From assembly GCF_036186745.1 (NCBI RefSeq), contig NZ_CP108086.1, forward strand, positions 5,332,001-5,396,000: a DNA stretch of 64,000 bases. The letters are read 5' to 3'. A model generated the notes under the pieces. The model did no database searches and had not been told where the DNA came from. It worked only from the letters and a program-made list of their open reading frames with translations. The translations under genes and the position numbers were made by a program. Numbering within the stretch: the first letter of the stretch is position 1; every line of letters starts with the position of its first letter. Source of the stretch: Microbispora hainanensis (GTDB lineage: Bacteria > Actinomycetota > Actinomycetes > Streptosporangiales > Streptosporangiaceae). Below are positions 1 to 11,071 of the stretch, piece by piece.

Positions 1-1
1 G

Positions 2-784
2 TGGGCGATGGGGCGGACCCTGCGCTCGGTCGAGCGGGAACGCCAGTTCGCTTCCACCACATCCCATGAGCTCAGGACGCCGATCGCCGGTCTGCGGGCG
101 CATTTGGAGGAGGCTCTCCTCTATCCCGACGACGTCGACCCGCGCGACACCATCCAGGGAGCCTTGCGGGCCACCGGCCGGCTTGAGGCGATCGTCGACG
201 ACCTGCTGCTGATGACCCGGCTGCACGGCACCGCCGCGGCGGCGCCGGAGTTGGTAGAGCTCGGCGCGCTGGCGGCGGAGGAGGCGTCGGCGCTGGCCCC
301 CGGGGTGCCGGTGCACGTTCTGGCGGCCGGCGACGTGCGCGTCTACGGCTCCCGGATCCGGCTGGCCCGCGTGATCGGCAACCTCCTGAGCAACGCGCAA
401 CGGCATGCGGTCAGCGTTGTCACGGTGACGGTCGACTCCGTCGGCGACCAGGCTGTCGTGGCGGTCACCGACGACGGGGCGGGCGTCCCCCCGGCGGATC
501 GCGAGCGCGTCTTCGAACTTTTCGTTCGCCTGGACGAGGGGCATCGCCTGGATTCCGGCGGCAGTGGTCTCGGCCTCGCCATCTCCCGCGACATCGCTCA
601 CGCCCACAACGGCACGTTGCGAATCGAGGACTCTCCGGTAGGCGCCCGTTTCGTGCTGACGCTGCCGCTGGCGGGGACGGCGGGAGCCGCGGCGGAGTCG
701 ACCGCCGTGCCCGGGCAGGCCGCCGCCAAGTCTCGGAAGAACACCCGGGCCGAGCGTCGGCCGTCTGCCGGGACCGGCCCATGA
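2..784 (+). CDS. Sensor histidine kinase, C-terminal part (runs off left edge)
   Basis: C-terminal catalytic part of a membrane-type two-component sensor kinase; the reading frame is open to the left edge, so the sensor and HAMP part lies outside the window. The H-box HELRTP with the phospho-acceptor His is near the start of the visible protein, followed by the N-box (NLLSNAQRHA), the G1 box (DDGAGVP) and the G2 box (GGSGLGLAI) of the HATPase_c fold. The last 40 residues are Ala/Arg-rich and look disordered. The cognate response regulator is presumably upstream and not visible. The stop overlaps the start of a tiny reading frame at 781. Family assignment is firm; the signal sensed cannot be told. 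Confidence 0.9.
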   Translation, partial: WAMGRTLRSVERERQFASTTSHELRTPIAGLRAHLEEALLYPDDVDPRDTIQGALRATGRLEAIVDDLLLMTRLHGTAAAAPELVELGALAAEEASALAPGVPVHVLAAGDVRVYGSRIRLARVIGNLLSNAQRHAVSVVTVTVDSVGDQAVVAVTDDGAGVPPADRERVFELFVRLDEGHRLDSGGSGLGLAISRDIAHAHNGTLRIEDSPVGARFVLTLPLAGTAGAAAESTAVPGQAAAKSRKNTRAERRPSAGTGP

Positions 785-912
785 GCGCAGCGGTCGCTCC
801 GGGCCTTCCCACGACGAAGCAGGCCCAGCGCCTGGGCGCGCTGGTGAAGCGCGGCGCCGACGCGGAGGACGTCGCCACGGCGATCGACGAACTCGCCGCC
901 ACGCCAGGCTGA
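781..912 (+). CDS. Small hypothetical protein (43 aa)
   Basis: A 43-residue frame starting with ATG inside an ATGA overlap with the sensor-kinase stop, which suggests translational coupling. The peptide (MSAAVAPGLPTTKQAQRLGA, then a helix-prone Lys/Asp/Ala-rich half) has no membrane segment and no motif that I recognise. Only the coupling geometry and the sensible actinobacterial codon usage support it; it could be a chance frame. Confidence 0.4.
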   Translation: MSAAVAPGLPTTKQAQRLGALVKRGADAEDVATAIDELAATPG

Positions 913-1072
913 CGACGTCTCGGGGCGGCGCCCGAGAAGGCGAGCGCGGCCACACGGCCCGCGGCCGTGCCCGCTCACCCGTGTCGATTCGCGGGGGCAA
1001 CCGGGGACACGGCGCAACCGCCGTCCGTTGACGGGAAGGCGGGATCGCCCCGCCGGCCGGAGGAGGTGGCTG

Positions 1073-1678
1073 ATGTTCGCGGCGCTCACCGGGCTCGGAC
1101 TGTCGACCGCGGCCGGGCTCAACGCGTACATCCCGTTGCTGCTCGTCGGCGTGCTCGCGCGGGTCACCGACGCCGTGCGGCTGCCGGCCGAGTACGCCTG
1201 GCTGTCCGACACCTGGGTTCTCGCGATCATCGCCGTGCTGCTGGTCGCCGAGTTCGTCCTCGACAAGGTGCCCGTGGTCGACCACGTCAACGACATGATC
1301 CAGACGGCGGTACGGCCCGCGGCGGGCGGCGTGGTCTTCAGCGCCACGGCGGCCGCGGCGGAGATCGACAATTCGGCGTGGATGGCCGAGCACCCGGCGG
1401 TCGGCTGGCTGCTGGGCATCGCCGCCGCACTGGCCGTGCACCTGATCAAGGCTTCGGCGCGGCCGGTGGTGAACGCCACCACGGCGGGTGTGGGCGCGCC
1501 GGTCGTCAGCGTGGCCGAGGACGTGGGCTCGCTCGGCATGAGCCTGATCGCGATCTTCCTGCCCATCCTGGTGGTGGCGGCGCTGGCCGTGCTGGCGTTC
1601 GTGGCCTGGCGGCTCATCCGCAGGGTGCGGCGCCAGCGGGCCGCCCGCCGCGCCCGCGCCACCGCGCCGCCCGGCTGA
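1073..1678 (+). CDS. DUF4126 family membrane protein
   Basis: Integral membrane protein of 201 residues in the DUF4126 family (function unknown). Recognised by the N-terminus with TGLGLSTAAGLNAYIPLL, the acidic stretch EFVLDKVPVVDHVND after the second hydrophobic segment, and a further pair of hydrophobic segments near the C-terminus. The ATG at 1073 is preferred to earlier in-frame codons because AGGAGG lies 6 nt upstream of it. The tail is Arg/Ala-rich and probably cytoplasmic. It stands alone, convergent with the Uma2-like gene. Confidence 0.85.
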   Translation: MFAALTGLGLSTAAGLNAYIPLLLVGVLARVTDAVRLPAEYAWLSDTWVLAIIAVLLVAEFVLDKVPVVDHVNDMIQTAVRPAAGGVVFSATAAAAEIDNSAWMAEHPAVGWLLGIAAALAVHLIKASARPVVNATTAGVGAPVVSVAEDVGSLGMSLIAIFLPILVVAALAVLAFVAWRLIRRVRRQRAARRARATAPPG

Positions 1679-1720
1679 CCGGCGGCTCACCACCCTCGCT
1701 CGCGGCCGGCGCTGTTCGGC

Positions 1721-2185
1721 TCAGCCGATGAAGGGGCTCAGGTCGAGGTCGATGTCCACGTCGAAGCCGACGTAGGTCGTGAGGCGCTTGCGATGGATCC
1801 CGGTCGGCACGTACGCCCTGACGCTCGGCTCCAGCTCGAACGTGTACGCGACCGGTTCCTGGTCTTCCAATTCGATGCGCCAGAGATATCTGATCCCGGC
1901 GTCCGAGTAATTGATCGGCTTCGTCGTGCGGTCCCGCTCCTCCGAGTCGGGTGACACGACCTCGACGACGAGCTGGACTTCCTCCGGTCGGTAAGAGGTC
2001 CGCCGCAAATCGGAGAGCGCTTCCTTCTTGACGACAAGGACATCCGGTTCCGGCCGCTGCCGTAGGCCCAGAGTTATCGACATCTCCCTGGCGACGGCGA
2101 GATGGCTCGGAGGCCGGATGCCGCGGTCACGGTCGACCAGCAGGTTGACCATCAACATGTGGAAGTTGGTCTGGGGAGACCTCAT
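1721..2185 (-). CDS. Uma2 family endonuclease-like protein, N-terminally short
   Basis: PD-(D/E)xK-fold Uma2/DUF820 protein, a widespread family of unknown biological role. The family core is visible: PEPDVLVV, then VVEVVSPDSEERDR and a conserved Lys and Tyr (TTKPINYSDAGIRYLW). At 154 aa it lacks roughly the first 35-40 residues of typical members; the codons just upstream of the ATG still read like family sequence (HDRHGFLI) until a stop at 2210-2212, so the 5' end appears lost. No clear ribosome site was seen. It may be a decayed gene or a short active variant. Confidence 0.7.
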   Translation of the reverse strand: MRSPQTNFHMLMVNLLVDRDRGIRPPSHLAVAREMSITLGLRQRPEPDVLVVKKEALSDLRRTSYRPEEVQLVVEVVSPDSEERDRTTKPINYSDAGIRYLWRIELEDQEPVAYTFELEPSVRAYVPTGIHRKRLTTYVGFDVDIDLDLSPFIG

Positions 2186-2270
2186 GATGAGGAACCCATG
2201 GCGATCATGTCACGTTCGGTAGTCGTGCATGGCTCGTTCGCGGAGGCGTGCGAAGCCCGGGCCGGTTCGG

Positions 2271-2966
2271 CTAGGCCGTACGGGACTCGTGCTCGGAAAG
2301 GGTGCGGGGATCGGCGGGGAGGGGAGAGGTGAGGCGGGCGGCCGAGGGGCTGTGCCAGCCGAGGTCGGGGGAGTGTCGTCGCACGATCTTGGCGGGGACG
2401 CCGGCGATGACCGAGTGGTCGGGGAACTCCCCGCGCACCACGGCGCCGCCCGCGACCACCGACTGACGGCCGATGCGCGTCCCCGGCAGGATGATCGCCC
2501 CGGTCCCGATCCACGATCCCGAGCCGATGGAGACGGGCTTGTTGCGCGGCCACTGCCGTCCGATGGGGATGTCGGGATCGTCGTACACGTGGTTCTGGTC
2601 GGTGATGTAGACGTAGGGGCCGGTGAAGACGTCGTCGCCGATGTCGATGGACTGGTGGCCGACGATGTGGCTGCCCCTGCCGATCGAGCAGCCCCGGCCG
2701 ATCCGCACGATCGAGTCGGGCCCGAGGTCCACGCCGGGGCCCATGCCCGCCGAGATCGACACCCGCTCTCCGACGAGCGTGTGCGGGCCGATCTCGATCC
2801 ACTGCTCACCGAAGATCGCGCCCTGGGGGAAGGACAGGCACACTCCCTCGCCCATGCTGCGGAACCGGTAGCCGCCCGGGGCGGCCGGGCTGATCGCCGC
2901 GGCCTCCCGCACGTAGGTCCACCCCCGATGGACCAGACGGCCTACGGCGCGCTTCACGAACGACAT
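2271..2966 (-). CDS. Left-handed beta-helix (hexapeptide) acyltransferase
   Basis: Protein of 231 aa resembling CysE/LacA/NodL-type O-acetyltransferases, which move an acetyl group from acetyl-CoA to a sugar or similar hydroxyl. After an N-terminal region of about 60 residues, imperfect hexapeptide repeats with Ile/Val at every sixth position fill residues 60-200 (VRIGRGCSIGRGSHIVGHQS, VSIGSGSWIGTGAIILPGTR), with the loop DQNHVYDDP typical of sugar acetyltransferases. The start at 2966 (MSFVKRAVG) is chosen because homologues begin near here. Monocistronic and divergent from pyrG. Substrate unknown. Confidence 0.82.
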   Translation of the reverse strand: MSFVKRAVGRLVHRGWTYVREAAAISPAAPGGYRFRSMGEGVCLSFPQGAIFGEQWIEIGPHTLVGERVSISAGMGPGVDLGPDSIVRIGRGCSIGRGSHIVGHQSIDIGDDVFTGPYVYITDQNHVYDDPDIPIGRQWPRNKPVSIGSGSWIGTGAIILPGTRIGRQSVVAGGAVVRGEFPDHSVIAGVPAKIVRRHSPDLGWHSPSAARLTSPLPADPRTLSEHESRTA

Positions 2967-3049
2967 AACGCGACAAGTTACCGCTAGGTCGGCGTGTCCG
3001 CTATGGCGGGTTAGTGCACGTGGTAAGCCCAATGTTGCCCGACGTTTGA

Positions 3050-5418
<2,369 letters not shown>

Positions 5419-5435
5419 TTCCGTAGGGAGACGTT

Positions 5436-6380
5436 CTGAGCGAGCCCGAGGCGGTGCTGTCCAGCTACCTCGCCCACCTGGCGGTGGAGCGGGGGCTGTC
5501 TGCCAACACGCTCGCCTCCTACCGGCGTGACCTGCGCCGATATGTCGAGCATCTCCGGGCGCGCGGGCTCGAGACGTTCGCGCAGGTCGCCGAGTCGGAC
5601 GTGGTCGCCTTCCTCGCCGCGCTGCGGGAGGGCGACGAGGATCACCCGGCGCTGGTCGCCAGCTCGGCGGCCCGCGCCGTGTCGGCCGTACGCGGGCTGC
5701 ATCGCTTCGCCCTGCGCGAGGGCGTGGCAGGCCACGATCCCGCCCACGAGGTGCGCCCGCCGCGCCAGCTCCGGCGGCTCCCGAAGGCGATCACCGTCGC
5801 GGAGGTCGAGCGGCTCATCGCCGCCTGCGGCCCGGAGGACTCGCCGCTGGCCCTGCGCAACCGCGCGCTGCTGGAGGTCCTGTACGGCACGGGCGCCCGG
5901 ATCTCCGAGGCCGTGGGGCTGGCGGTGGACGACGTGCCGACGGGGCCGGTCCACGACGAGGAGTCCGACCAGGACCAGGTGCGGCTGCGCGGCAAGGGCG
6001 GGCGCACCAGGATCGTGCCGCTCGGCCGTTTCGCCCGCCAGGCGCTCGACGCGTACCTCGTGAGGGCCAGGCCCCGGCTGGCGGCGCACGGCCGGGGGAC
6101 GCCCGCGCTGTTCCTCAACGCGCGGGGCGGGCGGCTCACCCGCCAGGGCGCGTGGGAGGTGCTTCAGGCGGCGGCGGAACGAGCCGGACTTTCCGGTGTA
6201 TCACCGCACATGTTGCGCCATTCGTTCGCAACTCATCTCCTGGACGGCGGCGCCGACGTTAGGGTTGTCCAGGAGCTGCTCGGCCACGCCTCGGTGACCA
6301 CCACGCAGGTGTACACCCTGGTGACGGTCGACAAGCTCCGGGAGGTCTACGCGGCGGCGCATCCCCGTGCGTTGCATTAG
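5436..6380 (+). CDS. xerD: Tyrosine recombinase XerD, probable CTG start
   Basis: Site-specific recombinase that resolves chromosome dimers at dif together with XerC and FtsK. N-terminal SAM-like core-binding domain ([20 protein letters not shown]), then the catalytic domain with Arg in [12 protein letters not shown], Lys in [18 protein letters not shown], the second His in [11 protein letters not shown], and the nucleophile Tyr directly after it. The first ATG/GTG/TTG in frame is GTG 5454, but GGGAG at 5426-5430 sits 5 nt before an in-frame CTG at 5436, and starting there gives the same N-terminal length as Mycobacterium XerD. I therefore prefer CTG 5436. Confidence 0.95.
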   Translation: MSEPEAVLSSYLAHLAVERGLSANTLASYRRDLRRYVEHLRARGLETFAQVAESDVVAFLAALREGDEDHPALVASSAARAVSAVRGLHRFALREGVAGHDPAHEVRPPRQLRRLPKAITVAEVERLIAACGPEDSPLALRNRALLEVLYGTGARISEAVGLAVDDVPTGPVHDEESDQDQVRLRGKGGRTRIVPLGRFARQALDAYLVRARPRLAAHGRGTPALFLNARGGRLTRQGAWEVLQAAAERAGLSGVSPHMLRHSFATHLLDGGADVRVVQELLGHASVTTTQVYTLVTVDKLREVYAAAHPRALH

Positions 6381-6413
6381 AAAACCCATCTCGGCAGCCT
6401 CTGGCGCGCCGCC

Positions 6414-6442
6414 TTGCCGACCACGTGCCTACCCTTTAGATT
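6414..6442 (+). promoter_or_regulatory. Predicted sigma-70-type promoter of parA
   Basis: TTGCCG at 6414-6419 and TAGATT at 6437-6442 are separated by exactly 17 nt, a good match to the actinobacterial housekeeping promoter. It lies in the short gap between xerD and parA, so the segregation genes can be transcribed independently of pyrG-xerD. Seen by eye only. Confidence 0.55.
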
Positions 6443-6478
6443 CGATCAGGTTCGAGGGCCGTCAGGGAGGACCAACAG

Positions 6479-7366
6479 GTGACTGCGACCACAGAGGGGA
6501 CGTGGGTGGGGGCTCCCGGTGCGATCGGGCCTACCGGCCGTCCCCGTCCGGTGTTCCCCGAGCCGACCCCGCCGGAGTCGCACGGGCCCGCGCGCATCGT
6601 CGCGATGGTGAACCAGAAGGGCGGCGTCGGCAAGACGACGACCACGATCAACCTGGGCGCCGCGCTCGCCGAGGTCGGTCAGCGGGTGCTGCTCGTCGAC
6701 TTCGACCCGCAGGGCGCGCTGTCGGTCGGCCTGGGAATAGACCCCCGGCCGCTTGAGGCCACGGTCTACGACCTCATCATGGAGGAGCCCGACGTCACGG
6801 TCGAGGACGTGCTGCTCGACACCACCGTCGACGGCATGCAGCTCCTGCCGAGCAACATCTTCCTGTCCGGCGCGGAGATCCGGCTGGTCAACGAGGTGGC
6901 CAGGGAGTACGCCCTCCAGCGGGCGCTCGAGCCCCTGCTGCCGCACTACGACATCTGCCTGATCGACTGCCAGCCGTCCCTCGGTCTGCTGACGGTCAAC
7001 GCGCTGACCTGCGCGCACAGCGTGATCATCCCGCTGGAGTGCGAGTTCTTCGCGCTGCGCGGCGTGGCGCTGCTGATGGAGTCGATCGGCAAGGTCCAGG
7101 AGCGGCTCAACAAGAGCCTGGAGATCGACGGCCTGCTCGCCACGATGTACGACCCCCGGACGCTGCACGCCCGCGAGGTGCTGCAGACGATCATGCAGGG
7201 CTTCGGCGACAAGGTGTTCCACACGGTCATAAACCGCACGGTGCGCTTCCCCGACGCCACGCTGGCGGGGGAGCCGATCACCCAGTTCGATCCCGGCTCG
7301 ATGGGTGCCACCGCCTACCGTGAGCTGGCCCGCGAACTGCTGGCCAGGTGGCCCGCCCGCGTGTGA
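6479..7366 (+). CDS. ParA/Soj family chromosome-partitioning ATPase
   Basis: Deviant Walker-type ATPase of 295 aa. P-loop KGGVGKTTTTINLGAAL is at about residue 45, Walker A' LVDFDPQG follows, and Walker B is DICLIDCQPS. GTG start with GGGAGG 8 nt upstream. This is the ParA homologue that sits beside scpAB in actinobacteria; no parB is adjacent, so it is probably not the oriC-proximal parAB copy. A role in nucleoid segregation with the following SMC-ScpAB subunits is inferred from context. Confidence 0.92.
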   Translation: MTATTEGTWVGAPGAIGPTGRPRPVFPEPTPPESHGPARIVAMVNQKGGVGKTTTTINLGAALAEVGQRVLLVDFDPQGALSVGLGIDPRPLEATVYDLIMEEPDVTVEDVLLDTTVDGMQLLPSNIFLSGAEIRLVNEVAREYALQRALEPLLPHYDICLIDCQPSLGLLTVNALTCAHSVIIPLECEFFALRGVALLMESIGKVQERLNKSLEIDGLLATMYDPRTLHAREVLQTIMQGFGDKVFHTVINRTVRFPDATLAGEPITQFDPGSMGATAYRELARELLARWPARV

Positions 7367-7412
7367 GCCCCCCGGGCCGCGCCGGAAGGGGACAACGGGC
7401 CGGTAGGGGACA

Positions 7413-8288
7413 ATGGCAAGTGTGACGACCGGCCCGGAGACCGACCAGGGCGGCGAGGAGAGCGCCCCGAGCGGCTTCCAGGTGCACCTGGACGTCTTCG
7501 AGGGGCCGTTCGACCTGCTGCTCGGGCTGATCTCCAAGCACAAGCTGGACATCACCGAGGTCTCCCTGCACAAGGTCACCGACGAGTTCATCGCGTACAT
7601 CCGGTCGCGGGGCCCGGAGTGGGACCTCGACCAGACGAGCCACTTCCTGCTCGTCGCGGCGACCCTCCTCGACCTCAAGGCGGCCCGGCTGCTGCCCACC
7701 GGCGAGGTGGAGGACGAGGAGGACCTCGCCCTGCTGGAGGCACGCGACCTGTTGTTCGCCCGGCTGCTGCAGTATCGGGCGTACAAGGAGGTCGCGAAGA
7801 TCTTCGCCGGGCGCATGGCCGAGGAGGCGCTGCGCTTCCCGCGCGCGGTGCCGATGGAGAAGCGGTTCGCCGACCTGCTGCCGGAGCTCGTGCTCGGCAT
7901 CGGGCCCGATCAGCTCGCGAAGATCGCGGCGAGGGCCTTCACACCGAAGGCGCCGCCGTCGGTGTCGGTCGCGCACATCTACCAACCGCTCGCCAGCGTA
8001 CGGGAACAAGCCGCTATCCTTGTCGAGCGGCTGAGGCGGCTCAACCGGGCGACCTTCCGGGCACTGACCGCCGACTGCTCGGGGACGTTCGAGGTCGTCG
8101 CCCGTTTCCTGGCCGTCCTTGAGCTGTTCAGGGAGGCCGCGGTCTCCTTCGAGCAGGTCGAACCGCTCGGCGACCTGTACGTCACCTGGACGGGAAGCGC
8201 CGAGGGCGATGTCACGGTCGGCGACGACTACGACGAGGGCAGGCGTGAGGAACGGCCCGCCGAGGCGGCGGACACGCGGGACGAGTGA
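7413..8288 (+). CDS. scpA: Segregation and condensation protein A (kleisin)
   Basis: Kleisin subunit of the SMC condensin complex, 291 aa. The N-terminal kleisin motif FQVHLDVFEGPFDLLLGLIS is at residues 23-42, followed by LLVAATLLDLKAARLLP and the C-terminal winged-helix region (FRALTADCSGTFEVVARFLA). It bridges the SMC heads together with ScpB. It follows parA by 46 nt and precedes scpB. The ATG is at 7413; a GTG three codons later is an alternative. Confidence 0.95.
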   Translation: MASVTTGPETDQGGEESAPSGFQVHLDVFEGPFDLLLGLISKHKLDITEVSLHKVTDEFIAYIRSRGPEWDLDQTSHFLLVAATLLDLKAARLLPTGEVEDEEDLALLEARDLLFARLLQYRAYKEVAKIFAGRMAEEALRFPRAVPMEKRFADLLPELVLGIGPDQLAKIAARAFTPKAPPSVSVAHIYQPLASVREQAAILVERLRRLNRATFRALTADCSGTFEVVARFLAVLELFREAAVSFEQVEPLGDLYVTWTGSAEGDVTVGDDYDEGRREERPAEAADTRDE

Positions 8289-8415
8289 GGCCGGGACCAA
8301 GGGCCGCACCGGACCGGAAACGCCGGACCGGCGGACACCGGCCGAGCATGCCCGGCCTGCGGGCGCCGGCGTACGGCACGGCGGAGATGGTGACCCGCAC
8401 GACGAGCGAGGAGCG

Positions 8416-9126
8416 ATGGAAGCGAGCGACACCCCCGGCTCCGGCGACGATCTCTCCGGCCCCGCCGGCGACGTGACCGGACGGGACGAGGACGACCTCG
8501 CGTCCTCCGGCCTCGCGTCCTCCGGCCCCGGAACGCCGGATCCGGTCTCCGGCGCCCGCGATCCCGAGGCGGAGGTGCCGGCGGACGGGCCCGCGCTCAC
8601 CGCGGCGCTGGAAGCGATCCTGATGGTCGTGGACGAACCGGTCGCCGAGGTCACCCTCGCGCAGGTGCTGGAACGGCCCACCGCCGAGATCACGGCCGCC
8701 CTGCGCGCCCTGTCGGAGGAATACACGGCCGCAGGACGGGGTTTCGACCTTCGAGAGGTGGCCGGAGGCTGGCGCTTCTACACGCGGGCGGAGTGTGCCG
8801 CCCTGGTGGAGAAGTTCGTCAGGGACGGCCAGCAGGCGCGGCTGACGCAGGCCGCACTGGAGACCCTCGCCGTGGTCGCCTACCGGCAGCCCGTGAGCCG
8901 GGCCAAGGTGGCGGCGGTGCGCGGCGTGAGCAGCGACGGCGTCATGCGGACGCTGGTCGCACGAGGCCTCGTGGAAGAGGCCGGAACCGACCCGGAGAGC
9001 CAGGCAGTGCTCTACCGGACGACGAGTTACTTCCTGGAGAGACTGGGGCTGCGAAGCCTCGACGAGCTTCCCGAGCTCGCCCCGTTCCTCCCGGACGACG
9101 TGGAAATTCTTGAGGAGCAGAAGTAG
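8416..9126 (+). CDS. scpB: Segregation and condensation protein B
   Basis: ScpB forms tandem winged helices and dimerises on ScpA in the SMC complex. The 236-residue protein has a disordered acidic N-terminal extension of about 55 residues, then the family core LTAALEAILMVVDEPV, GFDLREVAGGWRFYTR, LTQAALETLAVVAYRQPVSR and GVSSDGVMRTLVARGLVEE. ATG 8416 is preceded by GAGGAG with only 2 nt spacing, so initiation may be inefficient. The stop overlaps the GTG of the pseudouridine synthase gene. Confidence 0.94.
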   Translation: MEASDTPGSGDDLSGPAGDVTGRDEDDLASSGLASSGPGTPDPVSGARDPEAEVPADGPALTAALEAILMVVDEPVAEVTLAQVLERPTAEITAALRALSEEYTAAGRGFDLREVAGGWRFYTRAECAALVEKFVRDGQQARLTQAALETLAVVAYRQPVSRAKVAAVRGVSSDGVMRTLVARGLVEEAGTDPESQAVLYRTTSYFLERLGLRSLDELPELAPFLPDDVEILEEQK

Positions 9127-10958
9127 TGGACAACAGGCGTGGAACCCCGTCCGGTGAGGGACGCGGTCGGAGCCGGAACACCGGTCGGCAGGGCGCGAGC
9201 CCGCGTGGATCCCGCAGCGGGTCCGGCGGCGGCTTCCGCCCCCAGGGCGACCGGCGCGGAGGCTCCCGCGTTCCTGGTTCCCGGTCCGGGTACGGGTTCG
9301 ACTCCAGGCGTTCCCGCGACGACGACGCGCGCGGCGACCGGTACGGCGAGCGCCGGCCGGACGCCCGCGGCGACCGATACGACGACCGGCCCCGCGGCAC
9401 GGGCCGCCGCGACGACGACCGGGCCGCGTTCCGGGCGGAGCGGGGCGGCTCGCGTGGCCGGTACGGCAAGCCCGAGGGCGGCCGTTTCGGCGACCGCGAC
9501 CGTGACGGCGGGCGTGACCGCGGCTTCGCCCGCGACGACGCCTCCGGCCGCGGCCGTGGGTTCGAGCGTGAGCGTGGCTTCGACCGTGAGCGCGGTTTCG
9601 GCCGCGGTGACCGCGACGGCCGCAGCTTCGGCCGTGACGACCGTGAGCGCGGCTCCCGGGGCGGTTCGCCCGCCGAGCGGCCCGCGTTCCGCGGCGAGGG
9701 CACGGGTTCGCGTGGCCGGTACGGCAGGTCCGAGGGCGGCCGGGACCGCGAGGCCGTCAGGGGCGCAGGCCGCCCGTCCTTCGCCGAGCGCGGTGACAGG
9801 GGCGAGGCCCGTGGCGACCGCTATGAAGGCCGCGGTGACCGGTTCGAGGCCCGCGGTGATCGCGGATGGAGCCGGAACGACAGGGACGACCGCCGCGACG
9901 ACCGTGACCGGCGCGACGACCGCCGTGACGATCGCGGCGGGCGCAGCGGCGGCGGGCTGCGCGCGGCGCGCGGCGGCGGCAGGGCCCGAAGCGGCGAGGT
10001 ACAGACGATCGGCCGCCTTGGCGGCCCGCGCGGCCGGTCCGGCTCGCGCGGCGCGGAGCGCGGGGCACCCTCCCGCACCGGCGCGCCTTCCCGTGCCGGC
10101 CGTCCCTCGGGCGCCGGCCGGCCCGGCGTGACAGGCCCGGTGGCCAACCCGTTCAAGACGTCCCGGCAGCCGCTGCGCGACCCGGACTTCTACGACGAGG
10201 ACTACACCGACGAGCGCGACACCACGGAGGTGCCGGGCGGCGAGCGGCTGCAGAAGGTCCTCGCCCAGGCCGGGGTGGCCAGCAGGCGGGCCTGCGAGGA
10301 GATGATCGGCGACGGCCGGGTGACGGTGGACGGCCAGACCGTGCGCCGCTTCGGCGCCCGGGTCGATCCCGCCAAGCAGGTCATCCGGGTCGACGGCAAG
10401 CGCATCCCGACGTCCTCGGAGACCGTCTACTACGCGATCAACAAGCCGATCGGCGTGGTGAGCACGATGGACGACCCCGAGGGCCGGCCCTGCCTGAACG
10501 ACTACGTGCAGGACCTCGCGCCCCGGCTGTTCCACGTGGGGCGTCTCGACACCGAGACCGAGGGACTGCTGCTGCTGACCAACGACGGCGAGCTCGCCCA
10601 CCGGCTGACCCACCCGAGCTACGGCGTGCAGAAGAAATACTGGGCCAAGGTCCCCGGCCCCATCCCGCGCGACCTGCACAAGGTGCTGCGCAAGGGCGTG
10701 GACCTGGAGGACGGCCTGGCCAAGGCCGACGAGTTCCGGGTGGTGCAGGAGCACGGCCAGCAGGCGCTGGTCGAGATCGTGCTGCACGAGGGCCGCAAGC
10801 ACATCGTCCGGCGCATGATGGAGGTCGTCGGTCATCGGGTGATCGACCTGGCTCGCATCGAGTTCGGCCCGGTGAAGCTCGGCAGGCTCAAGCCGGGGAC
10901 CGTACGCCAGCTCACCGTGCAGGAGATCGGTGAGCTGTACGCGGCGGTCGGCCTGTAG
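9126..10958 (+). CDS. RluB-family 23S rRNA pseudouridine synthase with long Arg/Gly/Asp-rich N-terminal extension
   Basis: Pseudouridine synthase of the RsuA/RluB class that isomerises uridine in 23S rRNA. An S4 RNA-binding domain begins near residue 373 (GERLQKVLAQAGVASRRACE), followed by the catalytic domain with INKPIGVVSTMDDPEGRPC and the catalytic Asp in VGRLDTETEGLLLLTNDG. The first 360 residues are low-complexity: runs of RGDRYD, RDDDR, GRGRGF and GGRSGGG, highly charged and rich in Arg, Gly and Asp, like RGG-box RNA-binding regions. Most bacterial RluB proteins are about 240-300 aa, so this is more than twice the usual length. GTG start overlapping scpB. Confidence 0.93.
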   Translation: MDNRRGTPSGEGRGRSRNTGRQGASPRGSRSGSGGGFRPQGDRRGGSRVPGSRSGYGFDSRRSRDDDARGDRYGERRPDARGDRYDDRPRGTGRRDDDRAAFRAERGGSRGRYGKPEGGRFGDRDRDGGRDRGFARDDASGRGRGFERERGFDRERGFGRGDRDGRSFGRDDRERGSRGGSPAERPAFRGEGTGSRGRYGRSEGGRDREAVRGAGRPSFAERGDRGEARGDRYEGRGDRFEARGDRGWSRNDRDDRRDDRDRRDDRRDDRGGRSGGGLRAARGGGRARSGEVQTIGRLGGPRGRSGSRGAERGAPSRTGAPSRAGRPSGAGRPGVTGPVANPFKTSRQPLRDPDFYDEDYTDERDTTEVPGGERLQKVLAQAGVASRRACEEMIGDGRVTVDGQTVRRFGARVDPAKQVIRVDGKRIPTSSETVYYAINKPIGVVSTMDDPEGRPCLNDYVQDLAPRLFHVGRLDTETEGLLLLTNDGELAHRLTHPSYGVQKKYWAKVPGPIPRDLHKVLRKGVDLEDGLAKADEFRVVQEHGQQALVEIVLHEGRKHIVRRMMEVVGHRVIDLARIEFGPVKLGRLKPGTVRQLTVQEIGELYAAVGL

Positions 10959-11071
10959 CCTTTCCGCGCGGCGGGCGAAAGCCGCAAGCCGGGCGGAATT
11001 GGATGAAGCGCGTATATGGGTCGGGTTCGTCTCCGCGGGAGACCGGCCCGGCCCAGCGAGAGGGGAACGAC

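Noticed and set aside
42..953. Minus-strand frames opposite the sensor kinase
   Set aside because: Antisense shadows without motifs or ribosome sites.
9139..10131. Ala/Thr/Gly-rich frame overlapping the pseudouridine synthase N-terminus
   Set aside because: Alternative frame of a low-complexity repeat region; the other frame joins directly to the S4 and catalytic domains and has the coupled GTG start.
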